Positions 9,824-19,234 of a stretch of 64,000 nt of DNA are shown one piece after another. The DNA is taken from positions 186,001 to 250,000 of the forward strand of contig KV918841.1 of the NCBI GenBank assembly GCA_002049455.2, read 5' to 3'. This DNA comes from Porphyra umbilicalis (Eukaryota; Rhodophyta; Bangiophyceae; Bangiales; Bangiaceae). The translations under genes and the position numbers were made by a program. Under the pieces are notes generated by a model. The model was not told the origin of the DNA and ran no database searches. It saw nothing but the letters and a program-made list of their open reading frames with translations. Within the stretch, counting starts at the first letter, position 1, and each line of letters starts with the position of its first letter.

Positions 9824-10776
9824 GAGACCTTCGGCAACTGCGACGTGGGTATCGGATGTGGGTAATTTGTGGGTCGCCCGTCTGGTTTGTGATGGAAGCC
9901 ACATCCACCCTTTGGAGCTTCGGCATGTATCAAATGTGGGTCGGCAGTCTGCCACACTCCTTGCGGATTTGCTTACAGTGTGACGGGGTAGAGACTCCCG
10001 ACGGCGCTGGTGACGGCCCTGTGTGCCCACTCCTGCGATTTCAGGTGGACTGCCGACGGCGCCGGTGACGGCGCCCTGTGCGCACGCCTGCGATCGCGGG
10101 TGCACTGCCGACGGCGCCGGTGACGGCGCCCTGTGCGTATACCTGCGATTGCTGGTGTACTGCCGACAGCGCCGGTGACGGTGCCCTGTGCGTACGCCTT
10201 CGATCGCGGGTGGGCCGGTGCATTGGGCGACGCCGGCCGCGCAACAGATGTGCCGGCAGTCGAGTTGAGCTTGTCGGCGGGTGGTGCGGACACGGTGACG
10301 GTCGGGGGCGTTGTCGAATTGGAGTGGGAGTTGGGGTCAGCGAGGGGATCGGTGCCAATGCATGATGAGGAGTTGGCGGCCATGATCGAAGCAGCGTGGT
10401 AAACATGGAACAGGAAAGTTCGTCGGTGGGTGTGTGGGTGGGTGGTGGGGGAACGGGTATCAATGGCGCCGAGGAGACGCGGCGGTGGCAGGGCACCGGA
10501 CGTGTGCAAGAAGAGCGATCGGGCGACTGTCCTTCGCAACCCGGAAGACCGGGCATCGAAGGCCAACGGATGCCAGCGATTGGCGGAAACAGCCATGAAT
10601 GATACTCATGGACTGCTACGTGGCTGCGGTCACCTCGGTCGGTGCTGGTTTTTGACGTGGGTCGAAGGGCCTCCTTAGCGATATATGGGATGGAAATGTG
10701 GGTCCAAGGCTTAACGTGGCGTGAAACGTGTCCCCGACCCACGCCGTCGACCCGCATTTGACATGCCGACGGTCTC
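9824..10776. mobile_element. 953-bp non-autonomous TIR element, copy 1
   Basis: It starts GAGACCTTCGGCA and ends TGCCGACGGTCTC, terminal inverted repeats of 13 bp with one mismatch here (perfect in copy 2). It is the same length as copy 2 (953 bp), and I counted 17 mismatches between them by eye. It interrupts the retrotransposon gag. TA precedes the left end but AA follows the right end, so one flank may have mutated. No transposase is encoded. TIR length and TA preference suggest mobilisation by a Tc1/mariner/pogo-type enzyme. Confidence 0.8.
9998..10217. repeat. 55-bp minisatellite, four units, inside the 953-bp element
   Basis: The motif CCGACGGCGC recurs at 9998, 10053, 10108 and (one change) 10163, a fixed 55-bp period. 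Each unit also carries GGTGACGG and a CTGCGAT block. The same four units are present in copy 2, so the array predates the duplication. Confidence 0.85.
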
Positions 10777-10838
10777 AATTACGACGAAGTGTCGCCTGAG
10801 AGTCGCGCAAGGAGGCTTAATGTGTCACAGACGGTAGC

Positions 10839-13005
10839 ACCACTGGAGCACTTCAGCGGCGGATAAGCATCCGGCCGTGCTGGTGTCTGGCATGATCTGC
10901 TCAAGTTATTTACCACTGATTTGGGACATATGTCACAGTACTATTTTGCGGATGCAGATTTGCTGATCCAATTTAGTGCCAATCAATGACTGACATGCGA
11001 ACAACCATATCAGGGGGACGTGTTCGGGCGGCGCCCCCCGCCGCCGCCGCGTCGCCGGTGCAGCCCGCCACCTTTCCGCCGGCCACTGCCGCCGTCGCTT
11101 CGCCGTCGCCCGACGGCGGCCGGCCGCGCCGAGGCACGGTCGCCGGGTCGCCGCCGCCGTTTCGCCCCCCCCGTCGGCTGCCGCGTCGCCGCCCCGCACG
11201 GGGCGCCTGTCGCCTGCGGGCGCGCAAAGCGCGGCAGCCGCCGCGGCACCGCCCCTTGCCGCAGCTGGCGCCCGCCCACCGCCCGGGGTCGACGCGGCGC
11301 CGGTGACGCCTCCCCTGCCCCCAGCCGCGCGCACGTCCTTGGCCGTACCTCGTCGGGGGGGGAGGGGGGGAGTGCCGCTTGCCCTTGCCGCCGCCTAGAT
11401 CGTTGCCGCCGCGGCCCCACCCGGCCAGCCCGCCGGCCGAGGCGCCGCCACCCTGCCCGGCGGCGGCGGGCTGCGCCAGCGCCACGCGGCGACGGCGACG
11501 CCCCCCCCCCCGCCCTCCTCGAGAGTCTTCTCGGCAGGCGCGTGCCGGGTGTGGGGCATGGCTGCGCCGCTTCAAGTTTCCGCCGCCACGCCCGTCGCCG
11601 TGGCGTCGCCGCTTGCCACGTTCACCAGCCGCCACGCTGTCATTCTCCAGGCGGGTGTCAGCCGCGTCAGCGCCCTGCCGCGGCCTCACTGGCGCCGCCG
11701 GTCGCAACGGCGCAGTCGCACCCGCCAAGTTGCGCGCCGGAGGGGCCGCAGGCCGCGGTTGGCGCCACGGTTCCGCCCCTTGCCGCCGCCGCCACCCGCG
11801 CCACGCCTCCACGCCCCGCGACACCGGCGGCGCCCCCGCGCCCCCGCCCCCGCTCGCGGCTCGTCGGCCGTTGCGGGCCCATGGGGAGGGGGGCTGGACG
11901 GGGCGCACGGACGTGCCGCCGAGAGCGCCGCAGACGCCGTGTCGCTGTCACCGCCCGCCGCCTTGCCGCGGCGCGCGCGCGGCGGCGGCGGTGCGCCGCG
12001 GACCCGATCCCCTTCCTTTCCGTTACCGCCGCTTACCGCCTCACCGCAGCCGGACGTGGACCGCGCCGGCACTACGCCGCCACACATCGCCGCGGAACCG
12101 CCGCCGCCCGCCGCCGCCCGCCGCCGCCATCCCGCGGCCAGTTGCCGGCGCCTCCGGCCGACCGGGACCAGCCCGCACTGATGGTGGCCACAGCGGCGCT
12201 CGCACAGGCCCTGCCGGGGACGCTGGGCGCGCCGCGGCCGACCGACCTGGCGGGCCGGCCTAACCGCGGCCGCCACCGGTGCACCGTGCCGTTGCCACCT
12301 TTGCCGCCCCGCCGCCGCCTGTCCGCCGCGACAACCGTCCCCGCGGCGGCCTCCGACACCGCCGCCATCCTCGGCTTTACCAGCGGACGCCGCCGTGTCC
12401 ACCACCTCGGCCGCGACGCACAGCAGCCGCCCCCACCGCCGCCCCGCCTCCCGCCCCCCCGCCCCTCCCCCAGCCGCCGCCGTCTCGTCCGAAGCCACGG
12501 CCACCGCCAACACCACAGCCACCTCAAAGGCCGCGACCAGAGTTGAGGCCAACACGCGGGCGGCAGGGCCGGGGGATGGCCGCAAGCCGCCAGAGGCGCC
12601 CTTCGCGGCCGCCAGCGGTGTCGGTTGGAGCCTCTTCCGCCCCCCCAAGTGCTCTGGGGGCATTTATGGGAGAAGAGGTCACCGCCAACCAATCATATTG
12701 CTGGAAACACAAGGGTACACGAGCAGAACAATGCGGAGATGGCTCTTATCCAATGAAAATCGTCTCAAAACACCTCGTCGCAGGGCAAAAACACGGTCAG
12801 CGTCAGAGTCACTTTGATACTGTCTCCGCAGTGCAGCACCAGCCAATCAGAGGCCGAATTCAGCTGCAAGACTGCAGTGATAGACGGCGGAGGCTTGTCT
12901 GCTGCTGTCCTCACCGTTTCGTGCTGACAGTGATCTCGCCAGAGTGCACCACGGGCGAGGCCCCTCCTGAATTCATGAAATTGCACCAATGCAGTGATGC
13001 ACAAG
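10839..13005 (+). mobile_element. Large GC-rich repeat, copy 1
   Basis: The outer parts (about 10839-11030 and 12640-13005) are closely repeated in inverse orientation at 21550-21370 and 20545-19235. The middle is very GC-rich, low in complexity, and about twice as long here as in copy 2. Long open frames cross the middle in several registers, as expected from GC composition. None has a domain and none is shared with copy 2, so I do not call a gene. Clear terminal inverted repeats were not found; boundaries are approximate. Confidence 0.65.
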
Positions 13006-13059
13006 CCTGGGACTTGGCCGTGTCAGCTTGATTCTCGTTGTCTTGGCCGTTGGACAAGC
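13006..13059 (+). repeat. 54-bp repeat beginning CCTGGGACTTG
   Basis: The segment directly abuts the large repeat. It is almost identical to 19175-19228, which abuts copy 2 of the large repeat but lies in the opposite orientation relative to it. At 13070-13105 a further 35-bp piece (TTGCCCAATTTTGGCCGATG in its core) is shared, inverted, with 15966-16001. Confidence 0.6.
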
Positions 13060-13259
13060 CATCCGAACCGAATATTGCTGTTTGCCCAATTTTGGCCGAT
13101 GCCAAGCGCTACGCAAGCAACAGAGGGACTTTACATTTCAACAATAACTTTTCTGATTTTTGTGTAACTCCTATGACTGCGTCAAATATTGAGTGTGGAC
13201 GATTTGCTCTCAAAATTGAGGTAGACCGGTCGGAAGCCCCTGGCTGACGGCGTCGTCGC

Positions 13260-15180
13260 CGTCGTCACCATCCATGGGCTGTTGGTGCGGTCCTCGGCGG
13301 GGGGGGGGGGGGTTCTGGCGGCGGCGGCGGCGGGGCGGGTGCTATGAAAGCCCGCCCCGCCGCCGCACCCGACGTGCGGCGGCCACCGCGCCGGTGACGG
13401 CGGCGCGATCGCTACCGCGCCGCCGCCGCCGCAGATCAGGTCGGCGGCGCGGCGGCGGTGCGGCGGCGCGGCAGCGGCGATGCGGTGGCGGCGGCAGGGT
13501 GGCGGCGCAAGGCGGCGGCGGCGAGGCGGCGGCGCGGCGGCGCGGCAAGACCGTTGGTGCGTGAGGGCTGTCGGTGCGGTCGTCGCCGGGGGGGGGGGGG
13601 TTTCGGTCGGCGGCGGCGGCTGGGTGGGTGCTGTAAAAGCCCGCCCCGCCGCCGCACCGCACGTGTGGTGGCAGCCGCAGCGTTGGCGGTGGCGCGATCG
13701 CCGCCGCCGCCGCAGATCAGGGCGGCGGCGCGGCGGCGGTGCGGCGGCGGTGCGGCCGCGGCATGGCGGCGGCAGCAAGGCGGCGGCGCGGCGGCGCGCG
13801 GGTAAATGTGGTGCGTGGGGCCTGTCGTTGCTGTCGTCGGCGTGGGGGCGGGGGTTTCCGGGCGGCGGTGGCGGCGGGGTGGGTGCTGAAAAAGCCCGCC
13901 CGGCCGCCGCACCCACATGCGGCGGCCCTCACGGCCGCGGCGGCGGCACGATCGTTGCCGCGCCGCTGCCGCCGCACGCCAGGTCGGCGGCGCGGCGGCA
14001 GCGCGGCGGCGTGGCGGCGGCGGCAAGACGGCGGCAGCAAGGTGGCGGCGCTGCGGCGAGCGAGTGAATTCGGTGCGTGAAGGCTGTCGGTGCGGTCGTC
14101 GGCGTGGGGGCGGGGGTTTCCGGGCGGCGTCGGCGGCGGGGTTGGTGCTGAAGAAGCCCGCCCCGCCGCAGCCCCTAAGATGCGGCGGCTGACGTCGTGA
14201 TGGCGGTGACGCGATCGTTGCCACACCGTCGTCGCCGCATGCGTGGTCGGCGGCGCGGCGGCGGTGCGGCGGCGCGGCGGCGGCGGCAAGACGGCGCCAG
14301 CAAGGCGGCGGCGCGGCGGCGCGGCGGCGCGGGGGTGAATTTGATGCGTGGGGGCTGTCGGTGCGGTCTTCGGCGAGGGGGGGGGGGGCTTCGGGTGGCG
14401 GCGGCGGTGGGGCGGGTGCCGAAAAAGCCCGCCCCGCCGCCGCACCCGCATGCGGCGGCCCCCACCGCCGCGACGGCGGCACGATCGTTGCCGCGCCGCC
14501 GCCGCCGCACGCCAGGTCGGCGGCGCGGCGGCGGTGCGGCGGCGCCGCGGCGGCGGCGGCAAGGCGGTGGCGCGTCGGCGCGGGGGGGCTGCTGGTGCGC
14601 GGGGGCTGTTCGTGCGGTCATCGGCGGCGTGGGGTGGCTTCTGGGCTGCTGCGGCGGCGGGGCGGGCGTTGTAAAAGCCCGCCCCGGAGCCGCCCCCGAC
14701 TTGCGGCGGCCGTCGCCGCGATGCCAGCTGCGCGATTGTTGCCGCGCCATCGCGGCCGCACATCAGGTTCGCGGCGCGGCGGCGGTGCGGCGGCGCGGCG
14801 GCGGCGGCAAGGTGGCAGCGGCAAACCGGCGGCGCGGCGGCGCCGGGGGGCTGTTTGTGCGCGTGGGCTGTTGGTGCGGTCGTCGGCGAGGGGGGGGGGG
14901 GCTTTCGAGCGGCGGCGGCGGCGGAGCGGGTGCTGAAAGAGCCCGCCCCGCCGCCGCACCCGCATGCGGCGGCCGCCGCCGCTGCGGCGGCGTTGCTATC
15001 GTCTTCGCGCCGCCGCCGCCCCGCACCAGGTCGGCGTCGCCGCGGCGGTGCGACGGCGCGGCGGCGGCGGCGCAGCGGCGGTGGCAAGGTGGCGGCACGG
15101 CCGCGCGGGGGGGCTGTCTATTATCGGCGGCTGATGGTGCTGTCGTCGGCAGGGCGAGGCCGTTGCTGCACGCGGGCTGT
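13260..15180. repeat. Tandem array, about seven 250-290-bp GC-rich units
   Basis: The marker AAGCCCGCCCC (one change in the last unit) occurs at 13348, 13637, 13892, 14154, 14425, 14675 and 14938, giving spacings of 289, 255, 262, 271, 250 and 263. Each unit runs: a variant of GGGCTGTCGGTGCGGTCGTC, a G-run, a GGCGG block ending GGTGCTGAAAA, AAGCCCGCCCCGCCGCCGCA, a CATGCGGCGGC palindrome, a GATCGTTGCC-like piece, then long CGG runs. A partial eighth unit trails off near 15.13-15.18 kb. Long open frames cross the array on both strands but change register between units, so they are compositional. Confidence 0.85.
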
Positions 15181-15965
15181 AGCGGCGCTGCCGTCGGTGC
15201 CGCCGCCGAGGTGGTTTGCGACGCAGCGGCTCGGCGGCGCGAGGGTTTGTTAAGCATGCTGGATTATGGTTCTCTCTGTCCGGAAGCTTACAAATGAGGA
15301 CCATCTTTGTTTTGACGGGATATAGAGGTCGTAAAAACGCACAAACATCTTCACGAGGCGCCGACGTGTCTCCAGGGACTTCTGGAACCACGACACTGCA
15401 GGGGTTGGGCTCAAAAGATGGCGGTGGGTGGATTGGGAGTGGATATTGAGGGGGTGCTGGCGGGGTCGACCAGAAGTGGTGCATCATGCAAGGAAGCGTT
15501 GGCAAGACGCAGCGGCCAAGCCGTCGACGAGAGCGATCACTGGCAGGACGCCGAGCTGTGCTCAGGCTTTCCCGCACATTCAGGCGCCTGCCGTCAGATT
15601 CTCTGCACTCCGAGTCGCTTCGAAGCCGCAGTCACTCAATTTGTGGCAACCCGGGCCAGTGCTGGCTCCGTTTGGGTGCGAGCTCCAAGAAGCTTGCGCA
15701 TCTCACAGCTGAGCCCGTTCGTGACACCCTCATTGGGAATGACATCGACCAGGTCAAGGAATGCATCCCAGACAAATGCGCGCCAAGCAGGACAGCTGTG
15801 GTAATGACGTGCCAGCGGCCGCTGGTGCTCATGAAAATATTCTGAAAAGTACGGCCGATCCTGACTTTGAACCAATCAGACGAGCCTGATACTGGCTTGC
15901 ACGAGCATCTTGAACAGAAACGCTCATGCAATTTTGAACTGTACAATTGGTCGACACGCCGACGA
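15181..15965. other. No recognisable gene
   Basis: This is transition from the tandem array to ordinary-complexity DNA. A minus frame near 15875-15636 reads without stops for 79 codons and could be the distal part of the gag relic at 16140-16857, but the match is too weak to annotate. Confidence 0.4.
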
Positions 15966-16001
15966 AGCGCTTGGCATCGGCCAAAATTGGGCAAACAGCA
16001 A

Positions 16002-16130
16002 TAATTGTGTCGCCAGATCCCCGACCTGCCATTCCAAGGCGTAGGCTGCGATTTCGATGGGGCACCACGCTGTGTCGCCCCCAAATCGCTCGAGAGTACC
16101 CTAAACAGCGCGATGGCAGAACCGCCGACG
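16002..16130 (+). repeat. Interspersed repeat, copy 1 (inverted copy at 19025-19160)
   Basis: AATTGTGTCGCCAGATCCCC through GCAGAACCGCCGACGA is repeated in inverse orientation at 19160-19025 with scattered mismatches. Here it truncates a gag-like reading frame that reads toward it from 16857. At its left edge it joins the 35-bp piece shared with 13070-13105. Confidence 0.6.
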
Positions 16131-16139
16131 ATGATGAGA

Positions 16140-16857
16140 CAAAGTCCGGCCACCACTGGTCTTTGGCACCGCCAAACGTGGCGCGTTCGTCCTTGAATCG
16201 AACGGACACGTCGCGCGCTGCCTTGGCCGCCACGTGGCTGCTCCTGCCACCATCACTCGCGGCGATGCCGAACTCGTGCTCGCCGGCGCTGCGGTCATTT
16301 GCAGCATGACCGTCGTGGCCACGGCTCGCGCGTATATTGTGCTTGTTAGTATCACCGCCGCCGTGTTGGCTACCATCGTCCGAGGCTGGAGCGGAGCGCC
16401 GCGGCGAGCGGCCACGACCACGGCTGCGCCCGCCGCTGCCTGTCGACGTAGGCACCGGCATGTCCCCATAACTGAGCGCAAAGGACTGCTCTTAGTCGTG
16501 CACGAAACGTACGGCAACCGAAGTGGCACCGGAGTCGACGAACAGCCCCTGCGCAAGATTGATGACGCTCCGTTGGGTGGCATCGATCGGCATACTGACC
16601 TTCCGCTTGAGCAGAAGCGTCAACAACGACTGGTGCAGCGCCGGGTGCCTCAACAGCTCTGGGAAGAAGAGCATCGACGGCGTGTACATGTCCACGATTT
16701 TATTACGCAGCTCCTCGCCCTTGCGCTGCTCCCCGCCGTCGTCGCGCTCAACGGCACGAATTCTCAGGATAAAGTCCGATTGCAGGTCCGTGAGATGGTC
16801 TTGGTCTATGGCGTCGAGAAAGATGGGGTCCGACTCAATGCTCGGCGGCGGCGCCAT
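16140..16857 (-). pseudogene. Gag-like retroelement fragment
   Basis: A single minus frame starts at an ATG at 16857 and is broken by one in-frame TAA at 16492-16494 (one C-to-T step from CAA). It continues to the boundary with the repeat at 16130. The first block (about 121 codons) is helical and charged. After the stop comes an Arg/Gly/Ser-rich stretch and then FKDERATFGGAKDQWWPDFV, which resembles the start of a retrotransposon gag core domain. The element cannot be assigned to a family from this alone. It is a different sequence from the gag at 8970-9823. Confidence 0.4.
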
Positions 16858-18080
16858 CGTGCAACCGACAGGTTGCTACGCGCAGGTCTTGACGATCTTG
16901 GAGGGTGTGTCGGACTCGATGACACGACCGACAGGATGGACGGGATGAACTGGATCTGCGGGATGAACAGGTTTAGCGGGATGAAGAGGATCGGCAGAGT
17001 AAGCGGCGCCGACTCGGCACGCCACGAACCGGCCGTCACAGCGAAAGTCCACACGTACTCAACCGAGGCCGAATCCCCTGAAGATGTCAACGGTTTAGAC
17101 CTCCCCCCGGGTGGAGCAGACGAAGCTGCCCCTCTAGTATGGCCTCAAGGACCTCCAGATTCCGGGGGAAAGGTCAGAGTGCGCGTCAGACGGCGGCAGA
17201 CAGGCCAACGCCCCGCGCGGACCCGTCAGCGTATTCAAGCACCCCGTCTTACCGATAGCAACGCGTCGCACAACACGCTCGGTGGACTCACACCTCGCGA
17301 CACCGGCAAAGGCGTACACTCGGGCGACGTTAACCCGCTCGACGACGCGGGCACGCGCGTACGCGCGCCAGACTTTCGCGTCGTGCTCGCCAACGTTAAT
17401 CGCGATTGTGGGACAACCGGCGATAAAGGGCAAAGAACGCAGTGTTTGCCCACCCGTGCACCGACCCACCGACGCTCCCCTGCTTGGGGTACGGCGGCAC
17501 TCGGTGTCTGGGCTGCCGCGCCAGTCACCCCCCCGCTAGCCGGTGCGGGGTGCCCTCATATGCCCGCACACGCGCACGCACGCCGGCCAACCCGGCCAAA
17601 CAAGCCAACCAGGCAACCCCCGCTCTCAGGGGTGCCAGATGCACACAAGCCACCGACGGGTAACGGCCCGCCAGCGCAATCACACAAAGCCACACACTCG
17701 GGGCGCAGTATGCAATCTCCCCTCCGTTCCGGCGTGGCACAACGCCGAATCTCGCATGCAATGGGTCCATCCAAATCATCGGCCGGTGATTGGCGCGAGG
17801 GTGAGATCTCGACAGGTACAGGTCATCCCGCGCCGGGATCCAAAGATTCACACTCTTCGTTGAAGACCCGTATCTGCAGCAGGTACAGATGGTGCGCTGA
17901 TTAAGAGAAACCGACCGGGGTCAGAGATGCAGTCAAATCTAGGCAACGGCGAATAAATGAAGAATAACAAGCCAGTCATAATTAGCCGCGAAGCCCAGAT
18001 TTTGTGGCCGGCAGCTTCTCCACATCGACCTGGTCGACCGGACCCCCGGCGTGGAGTCCCAACCCCCGCAGTCACTTCCC
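16858..18080. other. No recognisable gene
   Basis: A plus-strand frame stays open from 16234 to 17904, but it reads antisense through the gag relic and then through Arg/Pro/Thr-rich low-complexity sequence without any domain. I treat it as chance openness in GC-rich DNA. Confidence 0.45.
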
Positions 18081-18935
18081 TCATGACGTCGACAAGCGGC
18101 TGGCGTCGCTGAAACCGTGGAGGCCGAGGACAAAGCTGTCCGTGTCATTGTCTTTGACAACCGCCTTCTCACACAAACGGAAAGCGTCTCCGTCGAAGGG
18201 AATATCGCGCTTGATGCTTGGCGGCGCTGGTGGGTCGCCACCGCTCCACAGAGTCACCTGCTCGGCGTGGCGCATCTTTTCTCACGCCATTTCCAGCACG
18301 GGCCGGAAGATAAAATGAAAGTTGTCACCGCCCTTCTCTAACGTGCAATCAATCCACCCCTCGTTCTGGATGGGATCGTCAACGTCGTCCGAGAGGGCGT
18401 TCTTGAAATTAGTCTTGGAGTTGAAAGAGGCCCGAATGCCGACCTTGCGCCTGGCGTCGGCAGGTTCTCCCGGCACCATCTGGTGCCAGGCTTCAAGCAC
18501 GTCGAAGAACTTCTCCTGGTCGACTAGTGACATGCCGCCACCACCGCACTCGAGTGCAAATCTCTGCACCAAGCGGAGCCGGTACGAGTCGAATCGACCT
18601 TACTGGCTGCCCTTACTTTTCTTGACGAGGGGTTCCTGCGCGTCAAAGTCGTGTATCTGTTCGTGGTGCTATCATACCTCGTACGCCAGCTCGTCGTACA
18701 GCCAGCTGCTAGCCATCGGCTCTGCCTGGCGGCTGGATCTCTTCCGTTTCTTACGAGTGGGATTGTCGGGCGGTTTGGCCCGCCGCGACAACTTAAGGAC
18801 GGCGTCCATCTCCTCTAGAGCCATGTCGCAGGCGTCATCGTCGAAATCAAATCTGTTCGGAGACGCTGCTGTGGCGAATGAATGCTGGAAGTCGGCACTG
18901 TGAGGATAGCCGCATCCCGCCACTCCGGTGGCCAC
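18081..18935 (-). pseudogene. Relic of a transposase-like ORF, possibly Plavaka type
   Basis: One minus frame runs without frameshift from 18935 to 18081 and is interrupted only by stop codons (two adjacent near 18674-18669, then near 18608, 18284 and 18083). It has an acidic N-terminal part and a basic stretch KKRKRSSR. These are followed by a region with EAWHQMVPGE, GWIDCTLEKG, FHFIFRPVLEMA and FVLGLHGFSDASRLS. The last segment recalls the 'YSD' region of Plavaka/KDZ-like transposases, where a hydrophobic run precedes a catalytic aspartate. The family call is from memory of the pattern and is weak. The CGA-to-TGA and CAA-to-TAA type stops suggest decay by C-to-T change. Confidence 0.4.
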
Positions 18936-19024
18936 AGCGACGGGTAGCAGCGACGGACGAGCGCCGCCGGCGAGTTGTGCCCCTGAGTTCTCGGGACATC
19001 CGCCGCCATCGCTACGCCGCTGGA

Positions 19025-19160
19025 GTCGTCGGCGGTTCTGCTATCGCGCTCCGTTGGTTACTTTCAAGCGATTTGAGGGCGACACAGTGTGGTGCCCCAT
19101 CGAAACCGCAGCCTACGACTTGGAATGGCCGGTCGGGGATCTGGCGACACAATTATTCGG
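19025..19160 (-). repeat. Interspersed repeat, copy 2
   Basis: This is the inverted counterpart of 16002-16130. It lies immediately beside the 60-bp foldback at 19175-19234. Confidence 0.6.
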
Positions 19161-19174
19161 TTCGGGTGCACAAT

Positions 19175-19234
19175 CCTGGGACTTGGCCGTGTCAGCTTGA
19201 TTCTCGTTGTCTTAGCCGTTGGACAAGTCCCAGG
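19175..19234. repeat. 60-bp foldback with CCTGGGACTTG arms
   Basis: CCTGGGACTTG at 19175-19185 and CAAGTCCCAGG at 19224-19234 are perfect inverted arms around a 38-base spacer. The spacer and left arm also occur at 13006-13057, where the right arm is incomplete. Confidence 0.7.

Noticed and set aside
11020..12546. 508-codon open frame on the plus strand in the GC-rich centre of the large repeat
   Set aside because: Open in several frames on both strands, composed of Ala/Pro/Arg, with no domain and not preserved in copy 2 of the repeat.
13717..15087. 456-codon minus-strand frame through the tandem array
   Set aside because: It follows from GC-rich repeats without stop codons; register changes between units and the product is Ala/Pro/Arg-only.
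16234..17904. 556-codon plus-strand frame
   Set aside because: Its 5' part is antisense to the gag-like relic and the rest has no domain or typical amino-acid composition.
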